A program made the position numbers and the translations under genes. From Bacteroidota bacterium (GTDB taxonomy: Bacteria; Bacteroidota; Bacteroidia; Flavobacteriales; Weeksellaceae), in NCBI GenBank assembly GCA_023448955.1, contig JAEXJU010000250.1, positions 1-7,872 of the forward strand: 7,872 nucleotides of DNA, read 5' to 3'. Under the pieces are notes generated by a model. The model saw only the letters and a list, made by a program, of their open reading frames with translations. It ran no database searches and was not told the DNA's origin. Shown one piece after another: positions 1 to 6,026 of the stretch; position 1 is the first letter of the stretch, and the number at the start of each line of letters is the position of its first letter.

Positions 1-1808
1 CAGCATACACACCGCCACCTCCGCCTCCAAGTACAGCAAAAAGTAGCACAGCTGAAGTGAAATTTTCCAACGATGCACTTGCAAAATCTAAAGAATTGTC
101 AGAGTTTTTAGCAAGTAGAACAATGTATTCTCCATTATCAGGAAAAGTTGCAGGTCTTGAAATTACCAGATCATCTGCGTCTAAAGATATTAAGATTCGT
201 GGAGCCGCTTCTGTAGATTCATCAAAAAAACCTTTGTACATTGTAAATGGAAAAGTATTTTCATCAGGAATTTTAGAAGCTATAAATCCTGATAATATAG
301 AATCTGTAAATGTTCTAAAAAAAGAAGCAGCTACAAGTCTTTATGGAACTAAAGCTACAAATGGAGTCGTTGTGATCAAAACTAAAAATCTGTCAAGAAA
401 AGAATTAAGAAAATTAGATCGAGAGTACAAACTCGAGAATAAAAATAAAACTAAAGAAGAAGAAGAAGAAATTATTCTTCCAGATGCAGGAAAACTAACG
501 GCAGGCGAAGTGAATGATTTTTCCAAATGGAATTATTGGCAAGATATTGCGCTGCCTGTTTTGGATCAATACAAAAAAACATGGAAATTTTTTCCGGACA
601 AAAGGGTTTCGGTGCAATTGACCAATTTTGATAACAATCCTATTATTGGCAAAAAACTCAAATTAATAAATGATAATAATGAAACTGTTTGGGAAAGCGT
701 AACCGATAACCGTGGAAATGCAGAGTTGTGGATTTCTTCTATTTTAACTCAACAAAATATTTCTGGAAATTACAGAATAGAAGATGAGTTTGGTAATGTT
801 CTGTCACAGAATGCAAAAGAATTCCGAAACGGACAAAATCTGATTAAAATCAACGAGAGTTGTACCAAAAAAAGAGCTTTGGATCTGGTTTTTGTGGTAG
901 ATGCAACAGGATCTATGGGCGATGAAATCAATTATCTGAAATCTGAATTATTAGACGTTTTGAAAAAAGTAGAAGCTAACCTGAAAAATATAAATGTGAG
1001 ATACGGTTCGGTTTTTTACAGAGATCACGGCGATGATTATGTAACCCGCAAGTTCGATTTTTCTAACGATGCCGAAAATCTGATTGATTTTATCAAAAAA
1101 CAAAACGCAAATGGAGGTGGCGATCATCCTGAAGCTGTTGTAGAAGCGCTGGAATCTTCGGTTGATGAACTAAGCTGGAGTAACGGAAATGCCACCAAGA
1201 TAATGTTTCTTCTTCTGGATGCGCCACCACACTTGTCGGATGAAAATATCGAAAAGCTTCATCGAAAAATTAAACTGGCAGCTAAGAAAGGAATTACAAT
1301 TATCCCGATTGCAGCCAGCGATACCGATAAACAAACGGAATATCTGATGCGTACCTTTGCATTGCTTACGAATGGAACTTACACTTTTCTTACCAATGAA
1401 AGCGGAATTGGCAATAATCATATCAAACCAACGGCAAGTGAATATGAAGTTGAAAAATTGAATGATTTGCTGTTGAGATTGATTCTCCAGCGTTCCACAG
1501 CTCCTGATTGTAAAAATGGTGTTGTGAAAGAATTTATCAATAAAAAACTAGAAGTAGAAAGTCTGGAGAAAAAGGATTTTGCGACCAAAATCTATCCCAA
1601 TCCTACAAAAGGTTTTTTCAAAGTTGAAACGAAAAGGGATATCGAAGAATTTTTGATGTATGATTATACAGGCAAAATATTGTTAAGGAAAAGTAATTTA
1701 AGCAAAGGTTCTAATTCATTTGATATTTCCAGCTACCCTAATAGTGTTTATGTGATCCGGCTGAAATATGGAACAGAATCAGAAACTTTTAAACTGATAA
1801 AGAATTAA
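1..1808 (+). CDS. Secreted plug/vWA/T9SS sorting-domain protein, 5' end outside window
   Basis: The frame is open from base 3 to the stop at 1806-1808, so the gene begins upstream. The GTG at 57 is internal: the 18 codons before it include six consecutive prolines (12-29). Counting from that GTG as residue 1, residues about 28-110 resemble the plug and signature region of SusC/RagA TonB receptors (LYIVNG, then NPDNIESVNVLKKEAATSLYG and NGVVVIKTK), but no beta-barrel follows. A charged linker holds five GAA codons (456-470). Residues about 180-265 look like a beta-sandwich. Residues about 275-480 are a von Willebrand A domain with a MIDAS-like DATGSMG, a GGGDHPEA segment and LLLDAPPH. Residues about 511-583 match a type A T9SS sorting domain (IYPNPTKG at the start, NSVYVIRL and ETFKLIKN at the end). 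Inferred role: exported through the outer membrane by type IX secretion, then anchored or released, possibly binding a metal-dependent ligand. The partner is unknown. Confidence 0.88.
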   Translation, partial: AYTPPPPPPSTAKSSTAEVKFSNDALAKSKELSEFLASRTMYSPLSGKVAGLEITRSSASKDIKIRGAASVDSSKKPLYIVNGKVFSSGILEAINPDNIESVNVLKKEAATSLYGTKATNGVVVIKTKNLSRKELRKLDREYKLENKNKTKEEEEEIILPDAGKLTAGEVNDFSKWNYWQDIALPVLDQYKKTWKFFPDKRVSVQLTNFDNNPIIGKKLKLINDNNETVWESVTDNRGNAELWISSILTQQNISGNYRIEDEFGNVLSQNAKEFRNGQNLIKINESCTKKRALDLVFVVDATGSMGDEINYLKSELLDVLKKVEANLKNINVRYGSVFYRDHGDDYVTRKFDFSNDAENLIDFIKKQNANGGGDHPEAVVEALESSVDELSWSNGNATKIMFLLLDAPPHLSDENIEKLHRKIKLAAKKGITIIPIAASDTDKQTEYLMRTFALLTNGTYTFLTNESGIGNNHIKPTASEYEVEKLNDLLLRLILQRSTAPDCKNGVVKEFINKKLEVESLEKKDFATKIYPNPTKGFFKVETKRDIEEFLMYDYTGKILLRKSNLSKGSNSFDISSYPNSVYVIRLKYGTESETFKLIKN

Positions 1809-1813
1809 ATATT

Positions 1814-1837
1814 AAGCAACTTTTAAAGTTGCTTTTT
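1814..1837 (+). terminator. Intrinsic terminator after the vWA/T9SS gene
   Basis: A perfect inverted repeat, AAGCAACTTT at 1814-1823 and AAAGTTGCTT at 1825-1834, starts 5 bases after the stop codon. The practical stem is the outer seven pairs with a loop of about 7 bases. The 3' arm runs into five T residues (1833-1837), as expected for a Rho-independent terminator. The A-rich 5' arm is weak as a reverse-direction terminator. Confidence 0.8.
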
Positions 1838-1863
1838 GTCATACTATGCTTCCAATAATTTTC
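1835..1863 (+). promoter_or_regulatory. Possible Bacteroidota-type promoter for lpdA
   Basis: TTTG at 1835-1838 is followed after 17 bases by TAATTTTC (1856-1863), one base off the -7 form TAnnTTTG. This would place transcription start about 24 bases before the lpdA ATG. A second imperfect -7 candidate, TAAATTCG, is at 1866-1873 but has no matching -33 element. The -33 element also lies inside the preceding terminator's T tract, which weakens the call. Confidence 0.25.
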
Positions 1864-1892
1864 CGTAAATTCGCATAAATTTTTTAATCACA

Positions 1893-3284
1893 ATGAACTA
1901 CGATATTATTGTTATAGGAAGTGGACCTGGCGGTTATGTGACTGCAATCAGAGCTGCTCAATTGGGTTTCAAAACAGCCATTATCGAAAAAGAAAATCTT
2001 GGAGGTATTTGCCTAAACTGGGGTTGTATCCCTACAAAAGCGCTTCTGAAATCGGCTCACGTTTTCAATTATCTGAAACACGCAGAGGATTATGGTCTTA
2101 ATAAAGTGGAAAATCCGGGATTCGATTTCACGAAAGTGATCCAAAGAAGTAGAGGCGTGGCTTCCAAAATGAGCGGCGGAATCCAGTTCCTGATGAAAAA
2201 AAATAAGATCGATGTGATAATGGGAACTGCTAAAGTGAAAGCTGGCAAAAAAGTTTCTGTTGTAGATACTGAAGGAAAATCTACTGATTATACTGGATCG
2301 CACATTATTATTGCGACTGGTGCACGTTCCAGAGAATTGCCAAACCTTCCTCAGGATGGTAAAAAAGTAATAGGATACAGACAAGCTTTGTCACTTCCTG
2401 AGCAGCCAAAATCTATGATTGTTGTAGGTTCTGGCGCTATCGGGATTGAGTTTGCAGATTTCTACAATTCTATGGGAACTAAAGTGACTGTGGTAGAATT
2501 TTTACCAAACATTGTTCCTTTGGAGGATGAAGAAGTTTCAAAACACGTTGAGAAGTCTCTGAAAAAATCTGGAATCGAAATTATGACCAATTCTTCTGTA
2601 GAATCTGTAGATACTTCTGGAAATGGTGTGAAAGCAAAAGTAAAAACAGCCAACGGAGAAATCACTTTGGAAGCAGATATTCTTCTTTCTGCTGTCGGAA
2701 TTGCTGCTAACTTGGAAGGGATAGGCTTGGAAGAAGTTGGAATCAAGACCGATAAAGGAAGAGTTCTTGTCAATGAATGGTATGAGACTTCTGTTCCAGG
2801 ATATTATGCCATTGGAGATATTATCCCGACTCAGGCTTTGGCACACGTTGCTTCTGCTGAGGGAATTACTTGTGTAGAGAAAATCAAAGGATTGCATGTT
2901 GAGAAAATCGATTATGGCAATATTCCTGGGTGTACTTACTGTCATCCGGAAATCGCTTCTGTTGGTTTAACGGAAAAGCAAGCTAAAGAAAAAGGTTATG
3001 AACTGAAAGTTGGTAAATTCCCGTTTTCAGCGTCTGGAAAAGCTACAGCTAACGGTGATGTAGATGGTTTTATCAAAGTGATTTTTGATGCAAAATATGG
3101 CGAGTGGTTAGGATGTCATATGGTGGGTGATGGTGTTACGGATATGATTGCGGAAGCAGTTGTAGCAAGAAAACTAGAAACCACAGGACACGAAGTTCTT
3201 AAATCGATTCACCCGCATCCAACAATCTCTGAAGCAGTGATGGAAGCTGTTGCGGCTGCTTACGGAGAAGTGATTCATATATAA
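1893..3284 (+). CDS. lpdA: Dihydrolipoyl dehydrogenase (E3)
   Basis: Flavoenzyme that reoxidises protein-bound dihydrolipoamide with NAD+, serving 2-oxoacid dehydrogenase complexes and the glycine cleavage system in the cytoplasm. At 463 residues it is the normal family length. The FAD-binding glycine motif GSGPGG is at residues 9-14. The redox-active disulfide is C40/C45 in GGICLNWGCIPTK, with Trp where Val is common in E3 enzymes. ATGAR is at 141-145, the NAD-binding GSGAIG at 179-184 with acidic E201 at the end of that fold, and the second FAD motif YAIGDI near 305-310. The C-terminal HPHPTISE supplies the catalytic pair H442 and E447. The ATG at 1893 puts the FAD motif at the usual distance from the N terminus; no Shine-Dalgarno is visible. 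Terminators on both sides suggest a single-gene transcript, with no E1 or E2 gene beside it. A related pyridine nucleotide-disulfide oxidoreductase is possible but less likely given the full E3 C terminus. Confidence 0.95.
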   Translation: MNYDIIVIGSGPGGYVTAIRAAQLGFKTAIIEKENLGGICLNWGCIPTKALLKSAHVFNYLKHAEDYGLNKVENPGFDFTKVIQRSRGVASKMSGGIQFLMKKNKIDVIMGTAKVKAGKKVSVVDTEGKSTDYTGSHIIIATGARSRELPNLPQDGKKVIGYRQALSLPEQPKSMIVVGSGAIGIEFADFYNSMGTKVTVVEFLPNIVPLEDEEVSKHVEKSLKKSGIEIMTNSSVESVDTSGNGVKAKVKTANGEITLEADILLSAVGIAANLEGIGLEEVGIKTDKGRVLVNEWYETSVPGYYAIGDIIPTQALAHVASAEGITCVEKIKGLHVEKIDYGNIPGCTYCHPEIASVGLTEKQAKEKGYELKVGKFPFSASGKATANGDVDGFIKVIFDAKYGEWLGCHMVGDGVTDMIAEAVVARKLETTGHEVLKSIHPHPTISEAVMEAVAAAYGEVIHI

Positions 3285-3310
3285 TGAGATTAACATAATA
3301 TTCATATTGT

Positions 3311-3339
3311 AAAACCACAGATTGTTCTGTGGTTTTTTT
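3311..3339 (+). terminator. Strong intrinsic terminator after lpdA
   Basis: An 11-bp perfect stem (AAAACCACAGA at 3311-3321 with TCTGTGGTTTT at 3326-3336) closes a TTGT loop and continues into a T tract to 3339. The A run on the 5' arm could let it act in both directions. It ends only 11 bases before the ATG of the next gene. Confidence 0.93.
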
Positions 3340-3350
3340 AATTTTACTTA

Positions 3351-4154
3351 ATGGAAAATTCAAAATTAGGTTTGGTGTTGTCTGGAGGAGGAACCCGTGG
3401 ATTGGCTCACGCTGGTGTATTAAAATTTTTAAATGAAAAAAATATCAAACCAAATATTCTTTCCTGTTGCAGCGCTGGTTCTATTGTAGGATCTCTTTAC
3501 GCTTTCGGTAAATCACCGGAAGAGATTCTGGATTTTTTCCAGTCAGTCTATTTTTTTAACTGGAAACATTTTACTTTTAATCAGCCTGGATTGGTTTCTT
3601 CTGCAATATTCTCCACTTATCTCAATCCTATTTTTGAGGATATGACAATTGGAGATCTAGACAGAGATATTAGAATTGTTGCCACAGAACTTATAACAGG
3701 TCAGCAAAAAGTATTCGAGAGAGATTATAAAGTGGTAGATGCAATTATAGCTTCTTCCTGTATTCCGGGGATTTCCACACCTTATTTTATCGGCAAAGAA
3801 ATGTACAGTGACGGCGGCGTTTTGAATAATTTTCCTGCAGATGTTATTCATAATGAATGTGATAAAATGATTGGTGTTTATGTTACGCCGCCTCAGGATG
3901 TGGAGGTTAATGATCTGAAAAGTATTCGTTCGGTTACTACGCGTGCCTATGAGCTGTTGTCACATAGAACCGAGATTTACAAATTTGCGTTTTGTGATTG
4001 GTTTATTACTTCAAAAAAACTGTCTAAATATGGAACTTTTGAAAGAAAACCAAATAGATTGGAAGCTATTTTTCAGATTGGATATGATGAGGCTAAAAGA
4101 ACATTTCAGGAAAATCAACAGGAATTTGAATTGATGTTTTCTGAAAAACATTAA
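3351..4154 (+). CDS. Patatin-like phospholipase family protein
   Basis: Predicted serine acyl hydrolase of the bacterial patatin family, 267 residues, expected to act on phospholipids or other acyl esters through a Ser-Asp dyad. The oxyanion-hole loop SGGGTRG is at residues 11-17, which fixes the start at the ATG at 3351. The nucleophile is Ser41 in SCCSAGS and the second dyad residue is Asp154 in SDGG. The usual elbow is G-x-S-x-G; here the first glycine is Cys39 (TGT, one base from GGT). The surrounding pattern SAGSIVGSLYA is otherwise typical, as are a conserved ATEL segment (111-114) and the S-x-x-x-P region before the Asp. No signal peptide or transmembrane segment is seen, so a cytoplasmic or membrane-peripheral location is likely. 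The gene stands alone: a terminator lies 11 bases upstream and the next gene converges on it with overlapping stop codons. Confidence 0.92.
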   Translation: MENSKLGLVLSGGGTRGLAHAGVLKFLNEKNIKPNILSCCSAGSIVGSLYAFGKSPEEILDFFQSVYFFNWKHFTFNQPGLVSSAIFSTYLNPIFEDMTIGDLDRDIRIVATELITGQQKVFERDYKVVDAIIASSCIPGISTPYFIGKEMYSDGGVLNNFPADVIHNECDKMIGVYVTPPQDVEVNDLKSIRSVTTRAYELLSHRTEIYKFAFCDWFITSKKLSKYGTFERKPNRLEAIFQIGYDEAKRTFQENQQEFELMFSEKH

Positions 4155-4975
4155 ACCATTTTCTCACCACAGATTTTGCAATATCTGGCGCTGTCGTCGT
4201 GATCATCATTGCCGCATCTAGCGCATTTTAAATCGCTTCTTCTTCTGCGGAATTCTGAAGTTACAATTCCTGTTGGAACAGCTATTATACTGTAACCACA
4301 CAGCATTACAATGATCGATAACAGTTTTCCTAATGGTGTAGCAGGCGAAATATCGCCATAGCCAACTGTAGTTATTGTTACCACGGCCCAGTAAACACTT
4401 TGCGGTATACTGCTGAATCCGTTTTTTCCATCTTCTACGACATACATCATAGCGCCAATGATAACTATGAAAATAATCATAAATAATAAAAAGATGTAAA
4501 TTTTTCTGGAGCTGTGTTTCAGAGCCGAAACGATAAAACGTCCGTCGTGCATATAATCGGCCAGATTAAAAATTCTGAAAATCCTTAGAATTCTCAACAT
4601 TCTGATAATCGCAACAAAATGCCAAACAGGAAAAAACAAGCTGATATAAAATGGAATAATTGATAAAAAATCAATGATTCCCAGCGGACTGAAAATATAT
4701 TCTTCTCTGTCTTTTATACAAATAATTCTAAGTAAATATTCAATAGTAAATATAATCGTGATGAAAAATTCGGCATAATAAAACTCTTTGTAATATTGCA
4801 GTTTTACTATAGGAATTGTTTCTACCATTATCAAAACTGTACTGAAAACTATTAGAATCAATAAGCCAATATCAAATATTTTTCCGGCTTTTGTGTCTGA
4901 TAGATAAATGACTTCGTATATTTTCTTTCTCCAACCATCTTCTGGTATAAGATCAAATTCGGGCTTGATTTTCAT
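4151..4975 (-). CDS. Voltage-gated K+ channel (6TM) with C-terminal zinc ribbon
   Basis: Inner-membrane ion channel of the voltage-gated K+ family, 274 residues from the ATG at 4975. A TTG nine bases further upstream (4984) would add three residues; ATG is preferred. Numbering from the ATG, hydrophobic segments fit S1 (about 34-52), S2 (67-87), S3 (97-114), S4 (120-137), S5 (157-180) and S6 (215-238). S4 carries Arg at 125, 128, 131 and 134, one every third residue, as in a voltage sensor. The pore helix is followed by the K+ selectivity filter TTVGYGD (202-208), and S6 has the usual AVPTGIV. After a basic stretch, RRRR, the cytoplasmic tail holds two CxxC pairs (C251/C254 and C266/C269), a predicted zinc ribbon. 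It is convergent with the patatin gene, sharing a TTAA stop overlap, and divergent from the toxin-antitoxin operon. The physiological signal gating it cannot be read from sequence. Confidence 0.94.
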   Translation of the reverse strand: MKIKPEFDLIPEDGWRKKIYEVIYLSDTKAGKIFDIGLLILIVFSTVLIMVETIPIVKLQYYKEFYYAEFFITIIFTIEYLLRIICIKDREEYIFSPLGIIDFLSIIPFYISLFFPVWHFVAIIRMLRILRIFRIFNLADYMHDGRFIVSALKHSSRKIYIFLLFMIIFIVIIGAMMYVVEDGKNGFSSIPQSVYWAVVTITTVGYGDISPATPLGKLLSIIVMLCGYSIIAVPTGIVTSEFRRRRSDLKCARCGNDDHDDSARYCKICGEKMV

Positions 4976-5002
4976 TGTTAACAAATATTAAATGAAAATA
5001 AT

Positions 5003-5010
5003 CAAAAGTA
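5003..5010 (-). promoter_or_regulatory. Possible -7 element for the K+ channel gene
   Basis: On the minus strand this reads TACTTTTG, a full match to the Bacteroidota -7 form TAnnTTTG. It would start transcription about 20 bases before the ATG at 4975. No TTG-type -33 element is seen at the usual 17-23 bp spacing. The same octamer also occurs by chance inside the RES coding sequence (5984-5991), so the call is tentative. Confidence 0.35.
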
Positions 5011-5036
5011 TTAATATAAAAAAACAGAATTAAAGT

Positions 5037-5068
5037 AGACAAAAGTCTTTTTTTAAAAGACAAAAGTC
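5037..5068. repeat. Repeated palindromic operator-like array before the Xre antitoxin gene
   Basis: The 11-mer AGACAAAAGTC occurs exactly twice, at 5037-5047 and 5058-5068, with a 21-bp period close to two helical turns. Each copy is itself an inverted repeat (GAC-AAAA-GTC). The inner halves form a third perfect inverted repeat, GTCTTTT (5045-5051) and AAAAGAC (5055-5061). The result is four GAC/GTC half-sites arranged symmetrically on one face of the helix. The array ends one base before the -7 element at 5070 and covers the expected -33 region. Antitoxins of the Xre-RES family are known to repress their own promoters, so this is the probable operator. No binding data can be derived here. 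Confidence 0.7.
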
Positions 5069-5069
5069 G

Positions 5070-5077
5070 TATATTTG
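5070..5077 (+). promoter_or_regulatory. -7 promoter element of the toxin-antitoxin operon
   Basis: TATATTTG matches the Bacteroidota -7 form TAnnTTTG exactly and lies 17 bases before the antitoxin ATG, giving a predicted leader of roughly 10 bases. The -33 position 19 bp upstream falls in a T run (5048-5054) rather than a clear TTG. It directly abuts the repeated operator-like array, so a bound repressor would block RNA polymerase. Confidence 0.65.
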
Positions 5078-5094
5078 TGAAGTAAAAATCATTC

Positions 5095-5556
5095 ATGATG
5101 AAAAAGTATAACGCCACAAAAGCAAAAGCAGACACAATAAATGAGCCAGCCGCACTCTATTGTTACCAGAATTTCGATGATGCAGGTTTATTCCGCCTGA
5201 TGGATATTGCGAAGAATGGCATATCATTCAAAATATTTGATAACATCACAAAAAAATTTCCTTTCACTATGCAGGATTGGGCAGATTTTCTGCATATTTC
5301 AGGGAAGACGTTATCCCGCTATCAGAAAGAAGATAAGTCTTTTGATACATTGCAATCCGAAAAAATTCTTCAGATAGAAATTCTTTATAAAAGAGGAGAA
5401 GATGTTTTCGGTTCTGCTAATGATTTTTTAGTCTGGCTCCAGACAGAAAATATGGCTTTGGGAAAAACAAAACCTCAGGATTTGTTGGGTAGTAGTTTTG
5501 GGATTTCTCTTCTGATGGATGAGCTCACACGTATAGAACACGGTATTTTGGCATAA
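5095..5556 (+). CDS. xre: Xre/MbcA/ParS family antitoxin
   Basis: Antitoxin of the type II Xre-RES system, 153 residues. The N-terminal part (residues about 55-100, including FTMQDWADFLHISGKTLSRY) fits the family's Xre-like helix-turn-helix, where TLSRYQ would be the recognition helix. Residues about 107-153 match the C-terminal toxin-binding region formerly called DUF2384: ANDFLVWL, ALGKTKPQDLLG and a final RIEHGILA. In the family this C-terminal segment occupies the toxin's active-site cleft. Two ATGs in tandem (5095 and 5098) are equally possible starts; the first is used. It is followed by the toxin after 5 bases, the usual antitoxin-first order. A perfect -7 element and a symmetric repeat array sit immediately upstream, consistent with autorepression by the antitoxin or the complex. 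The family is clear; the DNA-binding site is inferred. Confidence 0.93.
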   Translation: MMKKYNATKAKADTINEPAALYCYQNFDDAGLFRLMDIAKNGISFKIFDNITKKFPFTMQDWADFLHISGKTLSRYQKEDKSFDTLQSEKILQIEILYKRGEDVFGSANDFLVWLQTENMALGKTKPQDLLGSSFGISLLMDELTRIEHGILA

Positions 5557-5561
5557 TCAAG

Positions 5562-6014
5562 ATGATAGTTTACAGACTTTGCAAAGAAATCTATGCGGAA
5601 GATCTTAGCGGGAAAGGGGCAGAATTAGCAGGCGGTAGATGGAATAGTAAAGGAAATCCTGCACTTTACACTGCGCAATCTATAGCGCTCTGTGTCGCTG
5701 AAATTGCTGTTCACACGCCGTTAGGTATTTTGCCGAAAGATTATCGTCTTGTTCATATTGAGATTCCTGAGAATGATTTTTTAGAACCCAAACGGCTTCC
5801 TAAAGAATGGAATACTTTTCCGCATATTCATTCAACTCAAAAACTGGGAGATAAGTTTCTGAAAGATAAAAAGTTGCTAACAATGAAAATTCCTTCTGCA
5901 GCAGTACAGGGTGAGTTTAACTATATTATTAATCCAAAACATCCTGAGTTTTCAAAAATCAGAATCAAAAAAATAGAAAAATTTACTTTTGATGACCGTT
6001 TGTTTATCAGATAA
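5562..6014 (+). CDS. res: RES domain toxin (predicted NAD+-degrading)
   Basis: Toxin partner of the preceding antitoxin, 150 residues, one complete RES domain. The three residues that give the family its name appear in order: Arg26 in GGRWNSKG, Glu47 in ALCVAEIAVH and Ser112 in IPSAAV. Other family features are YRL near the N terminus, LYTAQSIAL (Tyr36) and a late NYIINPKHPEF. Characterised RES toxins deplete cellular NAD+, by hydrolysis or by phosphorolysis in mycobacterial MbcT, and are neutralised by direct binding of the cognate Xre protein. The reading frame is intact with all expected motifs, so the toxin is probably active. The ATG at 5562 places YRL at residues 4-6 as is usual. It is cotranscribed with the antitoxin (5-base gap), and no terminator is visible in the 12 bases before nif3, so readthrough into that gene is possible. 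Confidence 0.94.
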   Translation: MIVYRLCKEIYAEDLSGKGAELAGGRWNSKGNPALYTAQSIALCVAEIAVHTPLGILPKDYRLVHIEIPENDFLEPKRLPKEWNTFPHIHSTQKLGDKFLKDKKLLTMKIPSAAVQGEFNYIINPKHPEFSKIRIKKIEKFTFDDRLFIR

Positions 6015-6026
6015 AATTTATAATCA

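Noticed and set aside
57..59. GTG as the start of the vWA/T9SS protein
   Set aside because: The frame is open to the left edge of the window through a Pro-rich segment, and GTG starts are unusual in this group, so the gene is taken as 5'-partial.
456..470. Five consecutive GAA codons as a phase-variation repeat
   Set aside because: A trinucleotide repeat does not shift frame on slippage, and it encodes a charged linker; only linker length would vary.
2013..2945. Several minus-strand open frames of 100-135 codons inside lpdA
   Set aside because: They lie opposite a complete enzyme with all its catalytic motifs, have no recognisable domain and mutually overlap; they are antisense shadows.
3943..4134. 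Plus-strand frame of 63 codons inside the patatin gene
   Set aside because: It is out of frame within a complete gene and shows no domain or initiation signal of its own.
4135..4150. TGTTTT/AAAACA hairpin at the convergent junction as a terminator
   Set aside because: Six mostly A-T pairs with no following T tract on either strand; too weak to call.
4976..4984. TTG start adding three residues to the K+ channel
   Set aside because: An ATG follows three codons later at 4975, and the extra residues add no motif.
4953..5135. Minus-strand frame of 60 codons across the channel/antitoxin intergenic region
   Set aside because: It would cover the operator array and promoter elements, overlaps the starts of two real genes and encodes a low-complexity Phe/Leu-rich peptide.
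5984..5991. TACTTTTG inside the RES gene as a nif3 promoter
   Set aside because: It matches the -7 form but has no -33 element at suitable spacing, and such octamers are expected by chance in AT-rich DNA.
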